The notes under the pieces were generated by a model that was not told the DNA's origin, made no database searches, and saw only the letters and a list, made by a program, of their open reading frames with translations. A DNA stretch of 45,437 bases. Origin: Chlamydiota bacterium. GTDB taxonomy: Bacteria; Chlamydiota; Chlamydiia; Chlamydiales; SM23-39. Each line of letters begins with the position of its first letter. Position 1 is the stretch's first letter. Both the position numbers and the translations under genes were made by a program. The stretch lies in NCBI GenBank assembly GCA_027451585.1, contig DAIDIZ010000071.1:1-45437 (forward strand), given 5' to 3'. Below are positions 1 through 8,984 of this stretch, piece after piece.

Positions 1-93
1 AGCCCTTGTCGTATTTTCCTTTGAGAGATCTTCCCAGATTTTGAGGAGCTCTGTTTCGATTTTTTCCGGAGAAACAATTTGTTGGATCGTCAC
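1..93 (-). CDS. opcA: OpcA-like protein (N-terminal fragment, cut by window edge)
   Basis: Only the first 31 codons are present. The reading frame starts at a GTG (93-91) that overlaps the zwf stop as GTGA, so translation is probably coupled to zwf. The visible peptide begins VTIQQIVSPEKIETELLKIW and ends in NTTRA. This fits the start of OpcA, the glucose-6-phosphate dehydrogenase assembly protein, whose N-terminus has an 'I..EL..IW' helix followed by a TRA segment. OpcA lies next to zwf in many bacteria and aids assembly or activation of the enzyme. The family call rests on this short stretch and on position, so it is tentative; a 6-phosphogluconolactonase, the usual chlamydial zwf neighbour, is less likely from the residues seen. 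Confidence 0.5.
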   Translation of the reverse strand, partial: MTIQQIVSPEKIETELLKIWEDLSKENTTRA

Positions 94-1616
94 AGCATTC
101 TCCAAGATCGATGGTCGCTCTCCATCATCGCATCAGCTTCAATAGGCCCCCATGAACCTGCTTTGTAATTCGGAAAATTCTGAGGGGTGGAATTCTCCCA
201 AAATTGGAGGAGAGGTGTGAAAATCTTCCAAGATTGCTCCACTTCATCCGCTCTTGCAAATAACGTGCTATCACCTTGGATGCAATCCCAAATGAGTCTC
301 TCATAAGCCTCAGGAGGAGATTTCCCAAAATAGGAACCGTAGCGAAAGTCCATTTTTACCGGTTGGATGGGGCTGCTTGGCCCGGGTACTTTACAGTTGA
401 TTTTAAGGGAAATTCCTTCATCGGGCTGAATCCGTATGGCCAACACATTGGGATCATTCTTCTGATTTCCTTGTTGGAAGAGGACTCCGGGTGCATCTTT
501 GAAGAAGATCGCAATTTCTGTCCCCCTTTTGGGCAATCTTTTGCCCCCTCGTAAATAAAAAGGGACCCCTGCCCATCGCCAGTTGTCAATGAAAAGTCTC
601 ATTGCAACATAAGTTTCTATTTTCGAATGAGGGGAGACATCTTTTTCTTGCCGGTAGGAGAGGACCTCTTTCCCGTTAATGAACCCTGTCCCATACTGCC
701 CCCGAATGACCCCCTGTTCAAAATCAGACAAAGTGAAAGGGCGTATTGATTGGAGCACTTTTACTTTTTCATCTCGAATAGCCGAAGCACTCAAAGAGAC
801 AGGAGGTTCCATCGCCATTAGAGATAAAAGTTGCATCATGTGATTTTGGACAATATCGCGCAGCAATCCCTCTTCTTCAAAGAAATGGCCCCTCGTTCCA
901 ATCCCAATATCCTCGGCGACAGTGATTTGCACATGATCGATGTGTTTATAATTCCAAAGCGATTCGAAGATGGAGTTAGCGAAACGGAACACTAAGATAT
1001 TTTGAACCGTTTCCTTCCCGAGATAGTGATCAATTCGGTAGGTTTGAGATTCGTCGAGATATAAAGCGATTTCTTTTTGGAGCGCCTCTGCAGAAGAGGC
1101 ATCACGGCCAAATGGTTTTTCAATGATCACGCGAGACCAATGGTTTGTCTCTTTGTGGTCGTAAAGGAGTCCGTTTTGTTTCAGTTTTTGGATGATGATG
1201 GGGAAATACTTAGGTTGGACAGAAAGGTAGAAAACCCGATTTCCTCGCGTTGCTAAACGGGAGTCGAGCTCCTTTAAGAAGGCATCGAGTTTTTTATATC
1301 CCTCATCATTGTCAAATTCAGACTGATGGTAGAAGAGTTTTTCTTGAAACGTTTTCCAAAACGTTTCATCAATCGGTTTTGTCCGAGAAAAAGCGTTGAC
1401 GTCCTCTTTGATTTCTTGACGAAACTGCTCGTGGGTTTTTTCTCTTCTCGCAAAACCTATTGCCGCGAAATTAGCGGGGAGCATGCCCTCTTTTCCCAAA
1501 TTGTAGAGAGCTGGAGAGAGCTTTCTTCCTGTGAGGTCTCCCGTTGCGCCGAAAATAACGACGACGCAAGGATCAATGTTTCGATTTGAACGATTCGGTT
1601 CTTCAAGAGGATTCAT
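90..1616 (-). CDS. zwf: glucose-6-phosphate 1-dehydrogenase
   Basis: This 508-residue protein oxidises glucose 6-phosphate to 6-phosphogluconolactone with reduction of NADP, the first step of the oxidative pentose phosphate pathway in the cytoplasm. The dinucleotide-binding loop GATGDLTGRK is at residues 23-32, EKPFG at 166-170, and the active-site signature RIDHYLGKE at 194-202 with the catalytic His and substrate-binding Lys. Length is normal for the family. It is the first gene of a minus-strand pair with the OpcA-like gene, which starts inside its stop codon. Upstream lies a 490-base divergent spacer with palindromic repeats. Confidence 0.97.
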   Translation of the reverse strand: MNPLEEPNRSNRNIDPCVVVIFGATGDLTGRKLSPALYNLGKEGMLPANFAAIGFARREKTHEQFRQEIKEDVNAFSRTKPIDETFWKTFQEKLFYHQSEFDNDEGYKKLDAFLKELDSRLATRGNRVFYLSVQPKYFPIIIQKLKQNGLLYDHKETNHWSRVIIEKPFGRDASSAEALQKEIALYLDESQTYRIDHYLGKETVQNILVFRFANSIFESLWNYKHIDHVQITVAEDIGIGTRGHFFEEEGLLRDIVQNHMMQLLSLMAMEPPVSLSASAIRDEKVKVLQSIRPFTLSDFEQGVIRGQYGTGFINGKEVLSYRQEKDVSPHSKIETYVAMRLFIDNWRWAGVPFYLRGGKRLPKRGTEIAIFFKDAPGVLFQQGNQKNDPNVLAIRIQPDEGISLKINCKVPGPSSPIQPVKMDFRYGSYFGKSPPEAYERLIWDCIQGDSTLFARADEVEQSWKIFTPLLQFWENSTPQNFPNYKAGSWGPIEADAMMESDHRSWRML

Positions 1617-1723
1617 GTTTTTTACGTCGGTTATTTACTTTTTCATCATATCTAAAGACCCTATTTGTGCAGGATAAAAATTTTCATCTCTTCTTTTGAT
1701 TGTCGATTTTTGCTATTCTTTAT

Positions 1724-1790
1724 CTCGACTTTGTACATTTTTTGAACGCCTCTCTCGGAGCTGCTCGTTCAAAAAATATACAAAGTCGAG
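1724..1790. repeat. Palindromic repeat A, copy 1 (complete hairpin)
   Basis: The arms CTCGACTTTGTACATTTTTT + GAACG and their near-perfect reverse complement ending GTCGAG form a stem of about 25 base pairs around a loop reading CCTCTCTCGGAGCTGCT. Two further copies lie at 14162-14226 and 20659-20720. It sits between divergent promoters, so it is not simply a terminator of a neighbouring gene. Confidence 0.85.
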
Positions 1791-1794
1791 TTTA

Positions 1795-1822
1795 TACCGA
1801 AACAACCTGAAGAATCGGTATA
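1795..1822. repeat. Palindromic repeat B, copy 1 (short form)
   Basis: The left end TATACCGAAACAACCTGAAG is followed almost at once by TCGGTATA, so the whole unit is a short inverted repeat. It matches the left end of the full element at 31784-31942. It looks like a copy whose interior has been lost. It directly abuts repeat A copy 1. Confidence 0.7.
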
Positions 1823-2105
1823 ATTCCGCCTTTTCTTCGGGAGAGAGTTTTTCATACCCTCTTACTTGAGGGATTCCCTGGGTACCATAACTTTTTCTCC
1901 AGTCAGGTTCCCTGACTCCTTGTGCGATTTCCGTAACTCTTGCGTTTGAGTCTGGAGAGGGGGGGGCGGAAGAGCAGGCGTTGCTGAGGGTCTCTGTGGG
2001 GAGTGTTCTGGATCTTCGATGGTTAAGAAAACCACAGGGATTTTATCGTGATATAAAATTTTTACAACTGTACAAAAAGGATAGGACCTCTTATGGAGGA
2101 TAAGT

Positions 2106-4721
2106 ATGCAAACAGAATGGCATTTACAAACAGTTGAGCAGGTTTTTCTTCTCTTACACACGCGGAGAGAAGGTCTTTCTTCTGTAGAAGCGGAGGATCG
2201 ACTTATTAAAGAAGGTCCTAACGTTCTCAGTCAATCGAAAGACCCGTCTTTATGGCTCCTCTTTTTCCGTCAATTTCTCACCCCGTTTGTATGGATTTTA
2301 GCTCTAGCTGCTGGCGTCAAATGGTTCACCTCTGATTTCCTAGATGCTTTTGTTCTTGTGATTACCCTATCTTTGATGGTTTTGATTGGGTTTTTCCAAG
2401 AAATGAAAGCTGAAAAGGCCTTGCGCGCTCTCAAAAACCTTTCTGCCCATAAATCCAAAGTGTTTAGAAATGGGAAGCTCCAAGTTATTTCCTCTGATCT
2501 GCTTGTCCCTGGAGATGTGATTCAGTTGGAGGTAGGAGATACCGTTCCTGCAGATGGGCGTCTTTTGGAGGCAACTCACCTGAAAATGAAAGAATCGATG
2601 CTCACAGGCGAATCGATGCCAGTTGAAAAGAATGAAGCCCCCCTCATTGGAAATATCCCTCTTTCTGAGAGGACCAATCTAGTTCATATGGGCACTGTTG
2701 TGGTCTACGGAAAAGGGATAGTGGTGATCACGCATACAGGAATGAAGACAGAGTTAGGGAAAATTGCCACATCGATTGCTGAGATCAAGCCAGAACCAAC
2801 CCCTTTGCAAAAAAACATCGCATCGATCGGCCATTTCATGTTGATTGCTATTTTTGTAGCGATTCTCATCTTAATTGGCGCGGGGCTTTATCGAGGGCTT
2901 TCTCTCATTGACACACTGCTGCTTGCCGTGGCGGCTATGATTTCGGCGATTCCCGAAGGGTTGCCGGTTGCGTTCACCGTCACTTTTGCTGCAGGAATGC
3001 ACGTCATGGCAAAAAGACACGCGATCGTTCGAAAGCTCTCTGCTGTAGAAACTCTCGGGTCTACCACGGTGATTTGTTCTGATAAAACAGGAACTCTTAC
3101 CTTAAATCAAATGACAGTGACCACCCTTTATTCGTTAGGTCTCACTTCTCCCATGAAACAAATCAAACAAAATCTCCACCCAGTCTTTGATCGGATGCTT
3201 GAAATTGGAGTTCTTTGCAATGATGCCAACATCGTCCAAAAAGGAGAAGTCATTGGAGATCCAACAGAGGGAGCCCTTCTTGTTGCCGCCATGCAGGCCG
3301 GATTTGATCTTCCTCGGCTTCGAGTGAGGTACCCTCGTGCAGAAGAGATTCCTTTTTTGAGCGAAAATCAATACATGGTAACCCTCCATAAAGCGGGAGA
3401 TCGTCTTCGGATTTGCATCAAAGGTGCTCCTGAAAAACTACTTCTTTTAAGTCGGGCGATCCTCACTTCTCATGGAGAGGTACCTCTTGATGATACGATT
3501 CGATTGCAAGTCCAAAATGGGATGGAGTTAATGAGCGAAAGTGCCATGCGTCTCATCGCCGTGGCAGACTGCCTTTTGCCAAAAGGATCGACACCTCTCA
3601 CAGAAGAGCAGTTTGCAGGACATCTTCTTTTTGCAGGAATTTTTGGGATGACAGACCCACCGCGGAAGGAGGTAGTCAAAGCAATTGATGCCTGTCATCG
3701 GGCTGGGATTCGCGTTGTGATGATCACAGGAGACAACCCACAAACCGCTCTTGCTATCGCAAGTGATCTCAATATTCCCACAGAAGGGGTCATGGTAGGG
3801 CAAGATTTTGATGCGACAGAAGCATCAGAGCTTGCTCAAAAAATTGAGAAAATTTCGGTGTTTGCTCGTGTAGAACCGGCTCACAAACTCCGCATTGTGA
3901 AAAGCTTTCAATCCATTGGCCATATTGTCGCTATGACAGGAGATGGGGTTAATGACGCCCCTGCTCTAGAAGCTGCCAATATCGGCATTTCGATGGGGTT
4001 AAGCGGAACAGATGTGGCTCGTGAAGCCTCCGATATCATCCTTTCTGACGATCGATTTGATTCGATTGTGGCCGCTGTAGAAGAAGGAAGATCCATCTTT
4101 AACCGACTTCAGAACGTTTGCACTTTTTTTATGACCACCTGTTTTGGAGAGCTTTTTGGATTAACGCTTACCGTCCTCTCGACAGGTGAAGCGCCCCTTC
4201 TTCCTCTCCAAATTCTCTGGATTAACTTAGTCTCAGGCTCAATCATTGCAATCCCTCTCGGGTTTGAACCAGTACACGGAGATGAGCTCAAACAACCGCC
4301 ACGATCTCCTGGATCCACTTTGATCAACCAGACGATTGTTTACCGAATCTGTTGGATGACCGTTCTTTTGGGGCTTGGCGTATTTGGCCTCTTTGAATAT
4401 GCCTTTCACGCTCTCCCCATGCAGACTGCCAGAACGATGGTTCTTTGCAGCATCGTCCTTTTTGAGTGGACGATGGGCGTGATCCTCCGATCATCCCATC
4501 TCCCCTTGCGCAAGATCGGTTTTTTCAAGAACAAACCCCTCATTGGAGCAATTAGTTTAGCTGTCACACTCCATCTCTTGATCCTCTACGTTCCCATCTT
4601 CCGTACCCTTTTCCAAGTCTCTGTCTTGAGTCTAGAAGAGTGGACGATCTCCGCGATCCCGGCTCTTTGCCTGATTATGATAGAGGCCTTTCGGAAAACG
4701 TTTTTCAAGGGGTCTCATTAA
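2106..4721 (+). CDS. P-type cation-transporting ATPase (P2A, calcium-pump-like)
   Basis: This 871-residue inner-membrane pump uses ATP hydrolysis through an aspartyl-phosphate intermediate to move cations. Visible landmarks in order are a cation-ATPase N-terminal domain (about 1-70), the actuator motif TGES at 167-170, the membrane motif PEGLP at 283-287, the phosphorylation site DKTGTLT starting at Asp326, and the hinge motif TGDGVND at 611-617. A C-terminal group of membrane helices from about 680 follows. PEGLP and the overall order place it with SERCA/PMR1-type P2A pumps, so calcium or manganese export is the likely role, though substrate cannot be proved by motif. A GGAGG ribosome-binding site lies 6 bases before the ATG. 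It stands alone on the plus strand and its 3' end abuts an IS remnant. Confidence 0.93.
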   Translation: MQTEWHLQTVEQVFLLLHTRREGLSSVEAEDRLIKEGPNVLSQSKDPSLWLLFFRQFLTPFVWILALAAGVKWFTSDFLDAFVLVITLSLMVLIGFFQEMKAEKALRALKNLSAHKSKVFRNGKLQVISSDLLVPGDVIQLEVGDTVPADGRLLEATHLKMKESMLTGESMPVEKNEAPLIGNIPLSERTNLVHMGTVVVYGKGIVVITHTGMKTELGKIATSIAEIKPEPTPLQKNIASIGHFMLIAIFVAILILIGAGLYRGLSLIDTLLLAVAAMISAIPEGLPVAFTVTFAAGMHVMAKRHAIVRKLSAVETLGSTTVICSDKTGTLTLNQMTVTTLYSLGLTSPMKQIKQNLHPVFDRMLEIGVLCNDANIVQKGEVIGDPTEGALLVAAMQAGFDLPRLRVRYPRAEEIPFLSENQYMVTLHKAGDRLRICIKGAPEKLLLLSRAILTSHGEVPLDDTIRLQVQNGMELMSESAMRLIAVADCLLPKGSTPLTEEQFAGHLLFAGIFGMTDPPRKEVVKAIDACHRAGIRVVMITGDNPQTALAIASDLNIPTEGVMVGQDFDATEASELAQKIEKISVFARVEPAHKLRIVKSFQSIGHIVAMTGDGVNDAPALEAANIGISMGLSGTDVAREASDIILSDDRFDSIVAAVEEGRSIFNRLQNVCTFFMTTCFGELFGLTLTVLSTGEAPLLPLQILWINLVSGSIIAIPLGFEPVHGDELKQPPRSPGSTLINQTIVYRICWMTVLLGLGVFGLFEYAFHALPMQTARTMVLCSIVLFEWTMGVILRSSHLPLRKIGFFKNKPLIGAISLAVTLHLLILYVPIFRTLFQVSVLSLEEWTISAIPALCLIMIEAFRKTFFKGSH

Positions 4722-4734
4722 AGATTTCACGAAA

Positions 4735-5292
4735 AATAGATTGACCAGGAATTTGCTTGGGCTTCGATGGCGATGGTGCTCAATCTGACAGCCATTTTTG
4801 AGTTTATTGTGGACACTCTCTACCAGACCTCGCTTTCGAAGCAACACCCTATCTCAAAGAAACATCGGTTTTTTATGCATGCCCTTTCGTAATCTGGTAA
4901 TCAATTGTACCCCCTTTTCCCATAACGCCTCAAAAAGCTTATTCGAGAGATACCCCTTATCTCCGAAGCATTTCCCCCACAAATCCTTGGCAAGTCCTGG
5001 AACCGGCTTCCTGTCGTCGACGTTGCCAGAAGTTAACGCGAAAGTCAAAATTTCTCCTCGTTCATTGATGATTAAGTGTAGTTTGAAACCAAAAACCACC
5101 CTGTTGGTGTTTTCCCTCGCCTAGCCGCTTTACGAAAAACTCGATGAGAAGAAATTCTCCTGACAGGACGGACAGTCAAAATAGTTGGGTCGATGAAAGA
5201 AATTCCGCTAAGGTTTTTGTCCATGCGGGTTCAAAATCCTTGCAAAAATCGTCGATAAGATAAACAATAGAAGCCAGAAAATTGTCTTGCAT
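4735..5292 (-). pseudogene. IS982-family transposase remnant
   Basis: Pieces of one IS982-type DDE transposase lie in order on the minus strand. They are an N-terminal piece from the ATG at 5292 (MQDNFLASIVYLIDDFCKDF), a piece with the first catalytic Asp in GISFIDPT followed by RRISSHRVFRKAARRGKTPTGW, a piece with FGFKLHLIINERGEI, NVDDRKPV and FGDKGY, and a C-terminal piece LLRKRGLVESVHNKLKN with QIEHHRHRSP. The gene is broken three ways. About 100 residues are missing after the N-terminal piece (near 5205), one base is lost in a T-run near 5096, and a TGA at 4856-4854 interrupts the frame before the last piece. The end near 4735 stops short of a complete C-terminus, and clear terminal inverted repeats are not visible. 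It cannot encode a working transposase. Confidence 0.88.
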
Positions 5293-5368
5293 GTTGCACC
5301 TCTGATGTTTGTTTTTTTTCCAAACAAAAACTTTACACTCAGAGTGTGCACTTTTCAACAACGCTTTG

Positions 5369-5905
5369 TCAGTCAGGACCTAACGCTTTTTTTGTTATCA
5401 ACGAAACAAAATCGTCTTCTGCTTTTTTAATCCTTTCCCCCTCTCTATGGCAATCCATTGGTGAGCAGCCCCATTGTCGCATGTTTTTGTAACTTTCCCT
5501 GCCCGATTGAAGGTTTTCCGCTGCCGTCCGAACTTCTGCAGAATAGTTCATTGGGTTACTGTGGTATCTAGATTCGGCTGTTTTTACTTGAGCAAGTCTA
5601 GCTGCCTCAGCATCTTTCCTTTCTTTAAACTGTTTATCAGCCCTCCAATCATACTCTGCTTGTACGACATTCTCGGAAGTTCTTCCATAAACCTTAGCTG
5701 CGCGTTCGATCGATGTAGGACATCCTGTTCGATTCGCATCGTTAAGGGCTATCCGCGCTTCAATAGCGGCCTTCCGTGCAGACACCAAATAATCAGGCTC
5801 GCTTTCTTCTAGAGCACTGTTTCTCGTAGGCGCTGGATTTTGAGAATGTACGGGGGATAGCGGTGGGCTTACTTGTCTGGTGGATAATAGATAAATATCA
5901 TTCAT
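5369..5905 (-). CDS. Hypothetical protein, two-unit helical repeat
   Basis: The product is 178 residues, hydrophilic, without signal peptide or membrane segment. I do not recognise a family. Residues 40-90 and 110-170 look like two related helical units: each is Ala/Glu/Arg-rich, carries a GC-P element (RTGCPTS and QWGCSPMD), and ends in a KAE or QAE-D stretch. It starts at an ATG in a very AT-rich leader, like the other unknown genes in this window. It lies next to an IS982 remnant, so it is a plausible accessory or secreted protein; this is inference. Confidence 0.6.
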   Translation of the reverse strand: MNDIYLLSTRQVSPPLSPVHSQNPAPTRNSALEESEPDYLVSARKAAIEARIALNDANRTGCPTSIERAAKVYGRTSENVVQAEYDWRADKQFKERKDAEAARLAQVKTAESRYHSNPMNYSAEVRTAAENLQSGRESYKNMRQWGCSPMDCHREGERIKKAEDDFVSLITKKALGPD

Positions 5906-6111
5906 TTTTTAATACCTATTGATTAATTATAAAATATATTTTATATTAAATTAAAATAATTTGTCAACTATGTTAAATGTAGAAAATAAACTTTAAGTGT
6001 TTGTTGCTTAATGCTTAGCAGTTTGATTGTTCTGTCTTTTGAAAGTCAATGAACGGTGTAACTTTCTTAAAATAAATATGTTAAATGATAGATAGGTCAA
6101 AAACGGCATTT

Positions 6112-6918
6112 CTATTTTTTGGAGGGTGGGGCGCCCGCGCCAGCAAGGATCCCGCCATCGATAGTGAGTTCAATGCCGGTGATATAGGCAGACTCGTCAG
6201 AGGCGAGAAAAAGAGCCGCGTAAGCCACATCAGCAGGGGTTCCCATTTTTCGCATCGGGATATCGTGCATGATGGCAGCAAGAGCTACTTCCCGTTCAGG
6301 CCCAGAACCTAACATAGGCTCCCACATCGGAGTTAAGATCGCTGCGGGATGGATCGAGTTACATCGAATATTATAGCGTTGCTGACAGCAGTAGAGAGCA
6401 ACTGTTTTAGAGTGGTTTCGAACAGAGGCTTTGCTTGATGCATAGGCGGCAGCTCCAGGAATCCCCACAAGTCCTGATCTTGATGAGATATTGATGATCG
6501 ATCCGCTCTTGTTTTCTTTCATCGCCTGAATCGCATATTTACAGCCGAGAAAAACCCCTTCGCTATTTACAGCGTGGACATCTCTCCAACTTTTAAGCGT
6601 GGCATGCTCTGGATCTTGGGGCCCAAACCCCTCTTGAAAACCGGTGATCCCCGCGTTATTTACGACGATGTCTATCTTATGAAATTGCTCTAAGATGGCT
6701 TGGATTGTTTCCGCCCATTCTCTTTCTTCTCGCACATCGAGATGCAGGTAGAGACTTTGAGGGCCGCACGCTTTGGCCACCTTAGCTCCTTGGCCATCAT
6801 CGATGTCCGAAACAACGACAAAGGCCCCTTCTTTTGCAAAGAGAAGAGCGGTTGCTTCTCCAATGCCTGAACTACTCCCCGTAATGAGAGCTACTTTTGA
6901 TTCTAATCTTTTTTTCAT
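6112..6918 (-). CDS. Short-chain dehydrogenase/reductase (SDR)
   Basis: This 268-residue protein is a classical SDR that uses NAD(P)H to oxidise or reduce an alcohol/ketone substrate. The cofactor loop TGSSSGIG is at 13-20, Asp38-Asp40 after the second strand suggest NAD preference, NNAG is at 87-90, and the catalytic Ser146, Tyr159 (YASSK) and Lys163 are all present. The C-terminal ITGIELTIDGG is typical. It resembles generic SDRs annotated as cyclopentanol or 3-oxoacyl reductases; FabG is possible but the long insert around 95-112 argues against the housekeeping FabG. The gene is divergent from the hydrolase gene, with under 50 bases between them. Confidence 0.9.
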   Translation of the reverse strand: MKKRLESKVALITGSSSGIGEATALLFAKEGAFVVVSDIDDGQGAKVAKACGPQSLYLHLDVREEREWAETIQAILEQFHKIDIVVNNAGITGFQEGFGPQDPEHATLKSWRDVHAVNSEGVFLGCKYAIQAMKENKSGSIINISSRSGLVGIPGAAAYASSKASVRNHSKTVALYCCQQRYNIRCNSIHPAAILTPMWEPMLGSGPEREVALAAIMHDIPMRKMGTPADVAYAALFLASDESAYITGIELTIDGGILAGAGAPPSKK

Positions 6919-6965
6919 ATGGACTGGATTTTCCTTTTTTGACGATTTGTTGGCAAATCGATAAG

Positions 6966-7784
6966 ATGAGAAGAACTATGGGTTTATTTATCGCTCTTAT
7001 TTTGGCATTTTTAGGATTTTTGAAACTCCTGAACTACCTCGCTTCAAAAAGAGAGGGGATCGTCTTTTCTCTCATTCATTGGATTCATGCGATCACATTT
7101 GAAATCTTTGGAATTTGTTTGTCTGGCATTTGTCGCGCTTCCGCCTATTTTGGAAAACAAAAAGTAGAGGGGAGTGGGCAGCCCATTTTGATGGTCCATG
7201 GTTACCTCCACAACGGCTCCGCTTGGATTTATCAAAAAAGACAGCTAGCGAAGCTGGGAAAGGGACCTATCTATACCTTCAATTTAAAGCGCCCCTTTGC
7301 CTCGATCGAGGACCATGCAAGACAAGTGGCGCAGAAGGCCATCGAGATCGAGAAAGAGACAGGAAGATCCGATCTGATCTTGATTGGGCACTCGATGGGA
7401 GGATTGGTGAGCTCTCTTTACGCCACTCAATTGGCTCCTCCAGGTAAGATAACTCATGTCATCACCATTGGCTCTCCTCTCTCGGGCACCCATATCGCCA
7501 AGATCGCGATTGGTGCGGATGGAAGAGAGATGGAAAGGGGTTCTCCCAAATTAGTTGCTCTATCCGAAGCGATCAGCAACTCTCAGGGGACGGTTTTTTA
7601 TCACATTGGATCAAAGACCGATCAGATCATCATCCCTCATACCTCAGCAATTCTTGGTAGTAATTCTGATAGACATATGGTTATCAAGGATTTAGGACAT
7701 ATCTCGCTTCTCTATTCGCCGAGAATTGCAAGGAAGATCTCTGAGTGGATCACCGAATCGACGCAGAATCCCCTTCAATCATGA
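6966..7784 (+). CDS. Alpha/beta hydrolase, lipase-like, membrane-anchored
   Basis: The product is about 272 residues. Residues 5-22 form a membrane segment and a second hydrophobic stretch lies at 33-56, so the catalytic domain is probably tethered to the inner membrane. The oxyanion-hole HGY is at 78-80, the nucleophile elbow GHSMGG at 141-146 (Ser143), and a later GSKTD and DLGHISLL supply candidate Asp and His. These features fit triacylglycerol lipase/esterase-type hydrolases. An upstream in-frame ATG at 6897 would overlap the divergent SDR gene, so I prefer 6966 (or 6978). It overlaps the next, convergent gene by 35 bases. Confidence 0.85.
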   Translation: MRRTMGLFIALILAFLGFLKLLNYLASKREGIVFSLIHWIHAITFEIFGICLSGICRASAYFGKQKVEGSGQPILMVHGYLHNGSAWIYQKRQLAKLGKGPIYTFNLKRPFASIEDHARQVAQKAIEIEKETGRSDLILIGHSMGGLVSSLYATQLAPPGKITHVITIGSPLSGTHIAKIAIGADGREMERGSPKLVALSEAISNSQGTVFYHIGSKTDQIIIPHTSAILGSNSDRHMVIKDLGHISLLYSPRIARKISEWITESTQNPLQS

Positions 7785-8202
7785 TTTGAACCCAAAGATC
7801 TCTTGGGCTAAGATCGACCTCTTCTTCATGGTTAACCGTTCTCGGCCAAATGATTTTGTCTCGATTGACCGTCCAGCGAAGAGTGTATTTGCCAGGAGGG
7901 AGCTGAAAACTCGCTGAGGCTCTCTTCCCAAAAATATCGCGAGGTTTTAAGGGGATTGCTTGCCCATCGAAGGTAACGCTTTGGATTTGGACGCCAGCTA
8001 GATCCGAGCTATCTTTGACCAAAAGTTCGACCCGAATGAGTTGAGGATTTCCGGGAAGAGGACTTGTGGGTCCGAGGTAAGTGTTTTGAGCAATTGGCTG
8101 ACTTACCAAAGATTTAGGTTGGAGGAGATGAAGAGATATAGAAGTTGTTGAGAGCGCTGCACCGAACAAAAAGATGAGCTCGAAAAGGCCCTGTTTTTCC
8201 AT
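7750..8202 (-). CDS. Hypothetical membrane-anchored protein
   Basis: The product is 150 residues with one N-terminal hydrophobic segment (about 8-27) and a mainly beta-strand remainder containing LPPGKYTLRWTV. This suggests a small exposed domain anchored in the inner membrane. I recognise no family. It is the last gene of a minus-strand operon after the glycosyltransferase (23-base gap), so it may take part in envelope or glycoconjugate assembly. Its 3' end overlaps the hydrolase gene on the other strand by 35 bases. Confidence 0.7.
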   Translation of the reverse strand: MEKQGLFELIFLFGAALSTTSISLHLLQPKSLVSQPIAQNTYLGPTSPLPGNPQLIRVELLVKDSSDLAGVQIQSVTFDGQAIPLKPRDIFGKRASASFQLPPGKYTLRWTVNRDKIIWPRTVNHEEEVDLSPRDLWVQIMIEGDSASIR

Positions 8203-8225
8203 ATCTCGGATCTAACCAAGTTGGG

Positions 8226-8984
8226 CTATTTCTGGCAAGAGCCGATCTTTTCAGCGAGTTTGATGTATTTGTAGAAAGCGGTGTTGGCGTTATAAAACGA
8301 GATCAAGAACCCCTCTTTCCCATCAAGAAAACCCCTTTTCCAAAGATAGCTTCGAAAAAAGGTGAATAGAGCTTTCCCCACCGCTTTTGTAACCGAAGAT
8401 TTCCTTTTCCCTCTGTGCTGTTCGGCAAAGAGACTGGAGTAGTGCTCCATTTTTTTCAGAAAGTCGCTTGTTGAGAGATAGGGCGTGTGGAAGAGAGGTC
8501 CTTTGAGTAAGAGGCGCTCTTTCGTTTCAAGGGATTCATGGACCCGATCTGAGGAGAATTGCGTCCTTTGTCGGTGGTAGAGTCTGGCCACCTTGTCGGG
8601 GCTCCAACCACACCCACGAATCCGTTTTTCGTTGTAATAGTTCTCTCTTCTCATTTCGTAGGCATAAGCAGGATCTAAAGAAAGCCCTTGGATCTCTTCC
8701 AAGAGCAGTGGGGAGACCACCTCATCACTATCAAGAGCAAAAATCCAATCATTCTTGGCCATGAGAGCAAGCTCATTTCTTAAAACGCCAAAACTAGTAA
8801 AAGGAGCCTGCTCGATCCGAACGTTGGAATATTGTCTTGCGATTGCTAGCGTCTTGTCAGTAGATCCTGTATCAAGGACGATGACTTCGGGAAAAGAGAC
8901 GATCGAATCGAGAGTTTTTTGAATCGTTTTTTCCCCGTTTTTCACGAGGATGCAAACCGAAATTAAAGGATTTTTGCTTCCCAT
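8226..8984 (-). CDS. Family 2 glycosyltransferase (WaaE/KdtX-like)
   Basis: The product is 252 residues with a GT-A fold. ISVCILVKNGEKTIQKTL at 8-25 is the nucleotide-sugar-binding strand/helix, LDTGSTDKT at 37-45 follows, and the metal-binding ALDSDEVV places the DxD-like pair at Asp85/Asp87. The length and the RIRGCGWSPDKVARLYHR region fit the WaaE/KdtX type that adds sugars to lipopolysaccharide core; the exact acceptor is unknown. The start chosen is 8984, with GGAGAG just upstream; a longer frame would run deep into the phosphatase gene. It overlaps that gene by 22 bases. Confidence 0.85.
   Translation of the reverse strand: MGSKNPLISVCILVKNGEKTIQKTLDSIVSFPEVIVLDTGSTDKTLAIARQYSNVRIEQAPFTSFGVLRNELALMAKNDWIFALDSDEVVSPLLLEEIQGLSLDPAYAYEMRRENYYNEKRIRGCGWSPDKVARLYHRQRTQFSSDRVHESLETKERLLLKGPLFHTPYLSTSDFLKKMEHYSSLFAEQHRGKRKSSVTKAVGKALFTFFRSYLWKRGFLDGKEGFLISFYNANTAFYKYIKLAEKIGSCQK

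Larger units (their letters stand above)
1617..2105. other. Divergent intergenic spacer with repeats
   Basis: This 489-base region separates zwf (minus) from the P-type ATPase gene (plus). It contains a long hairpin (1724-1790) and an adjoining short palindrome (1795-1822), described separately. The rest, about 1823-2090, shows no convincing reading frame or RNA gene; small open frames across it have no recognisable content. Promoters for both flanking genes should lie here, but I cannot place them with confidence. The ATPase has a clear ribosome-binding site, GGAGG, at 2095-2099. Confidence 0.6.

Noticed and set aside
1862-2161. Minus-strand frame of 99 codons in the zwf-ATPase spacer
   Set aside because: It overlaps the ATPase start and has Cys/Pro-rich, non-protein-like composition without a ribosome-binding site.
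4798-5124. Plus-strand open frame of 108 codons
   Set aside because: It is the antisense of the IS982 transposase fragments, whose family residues are clear on the minus strand.
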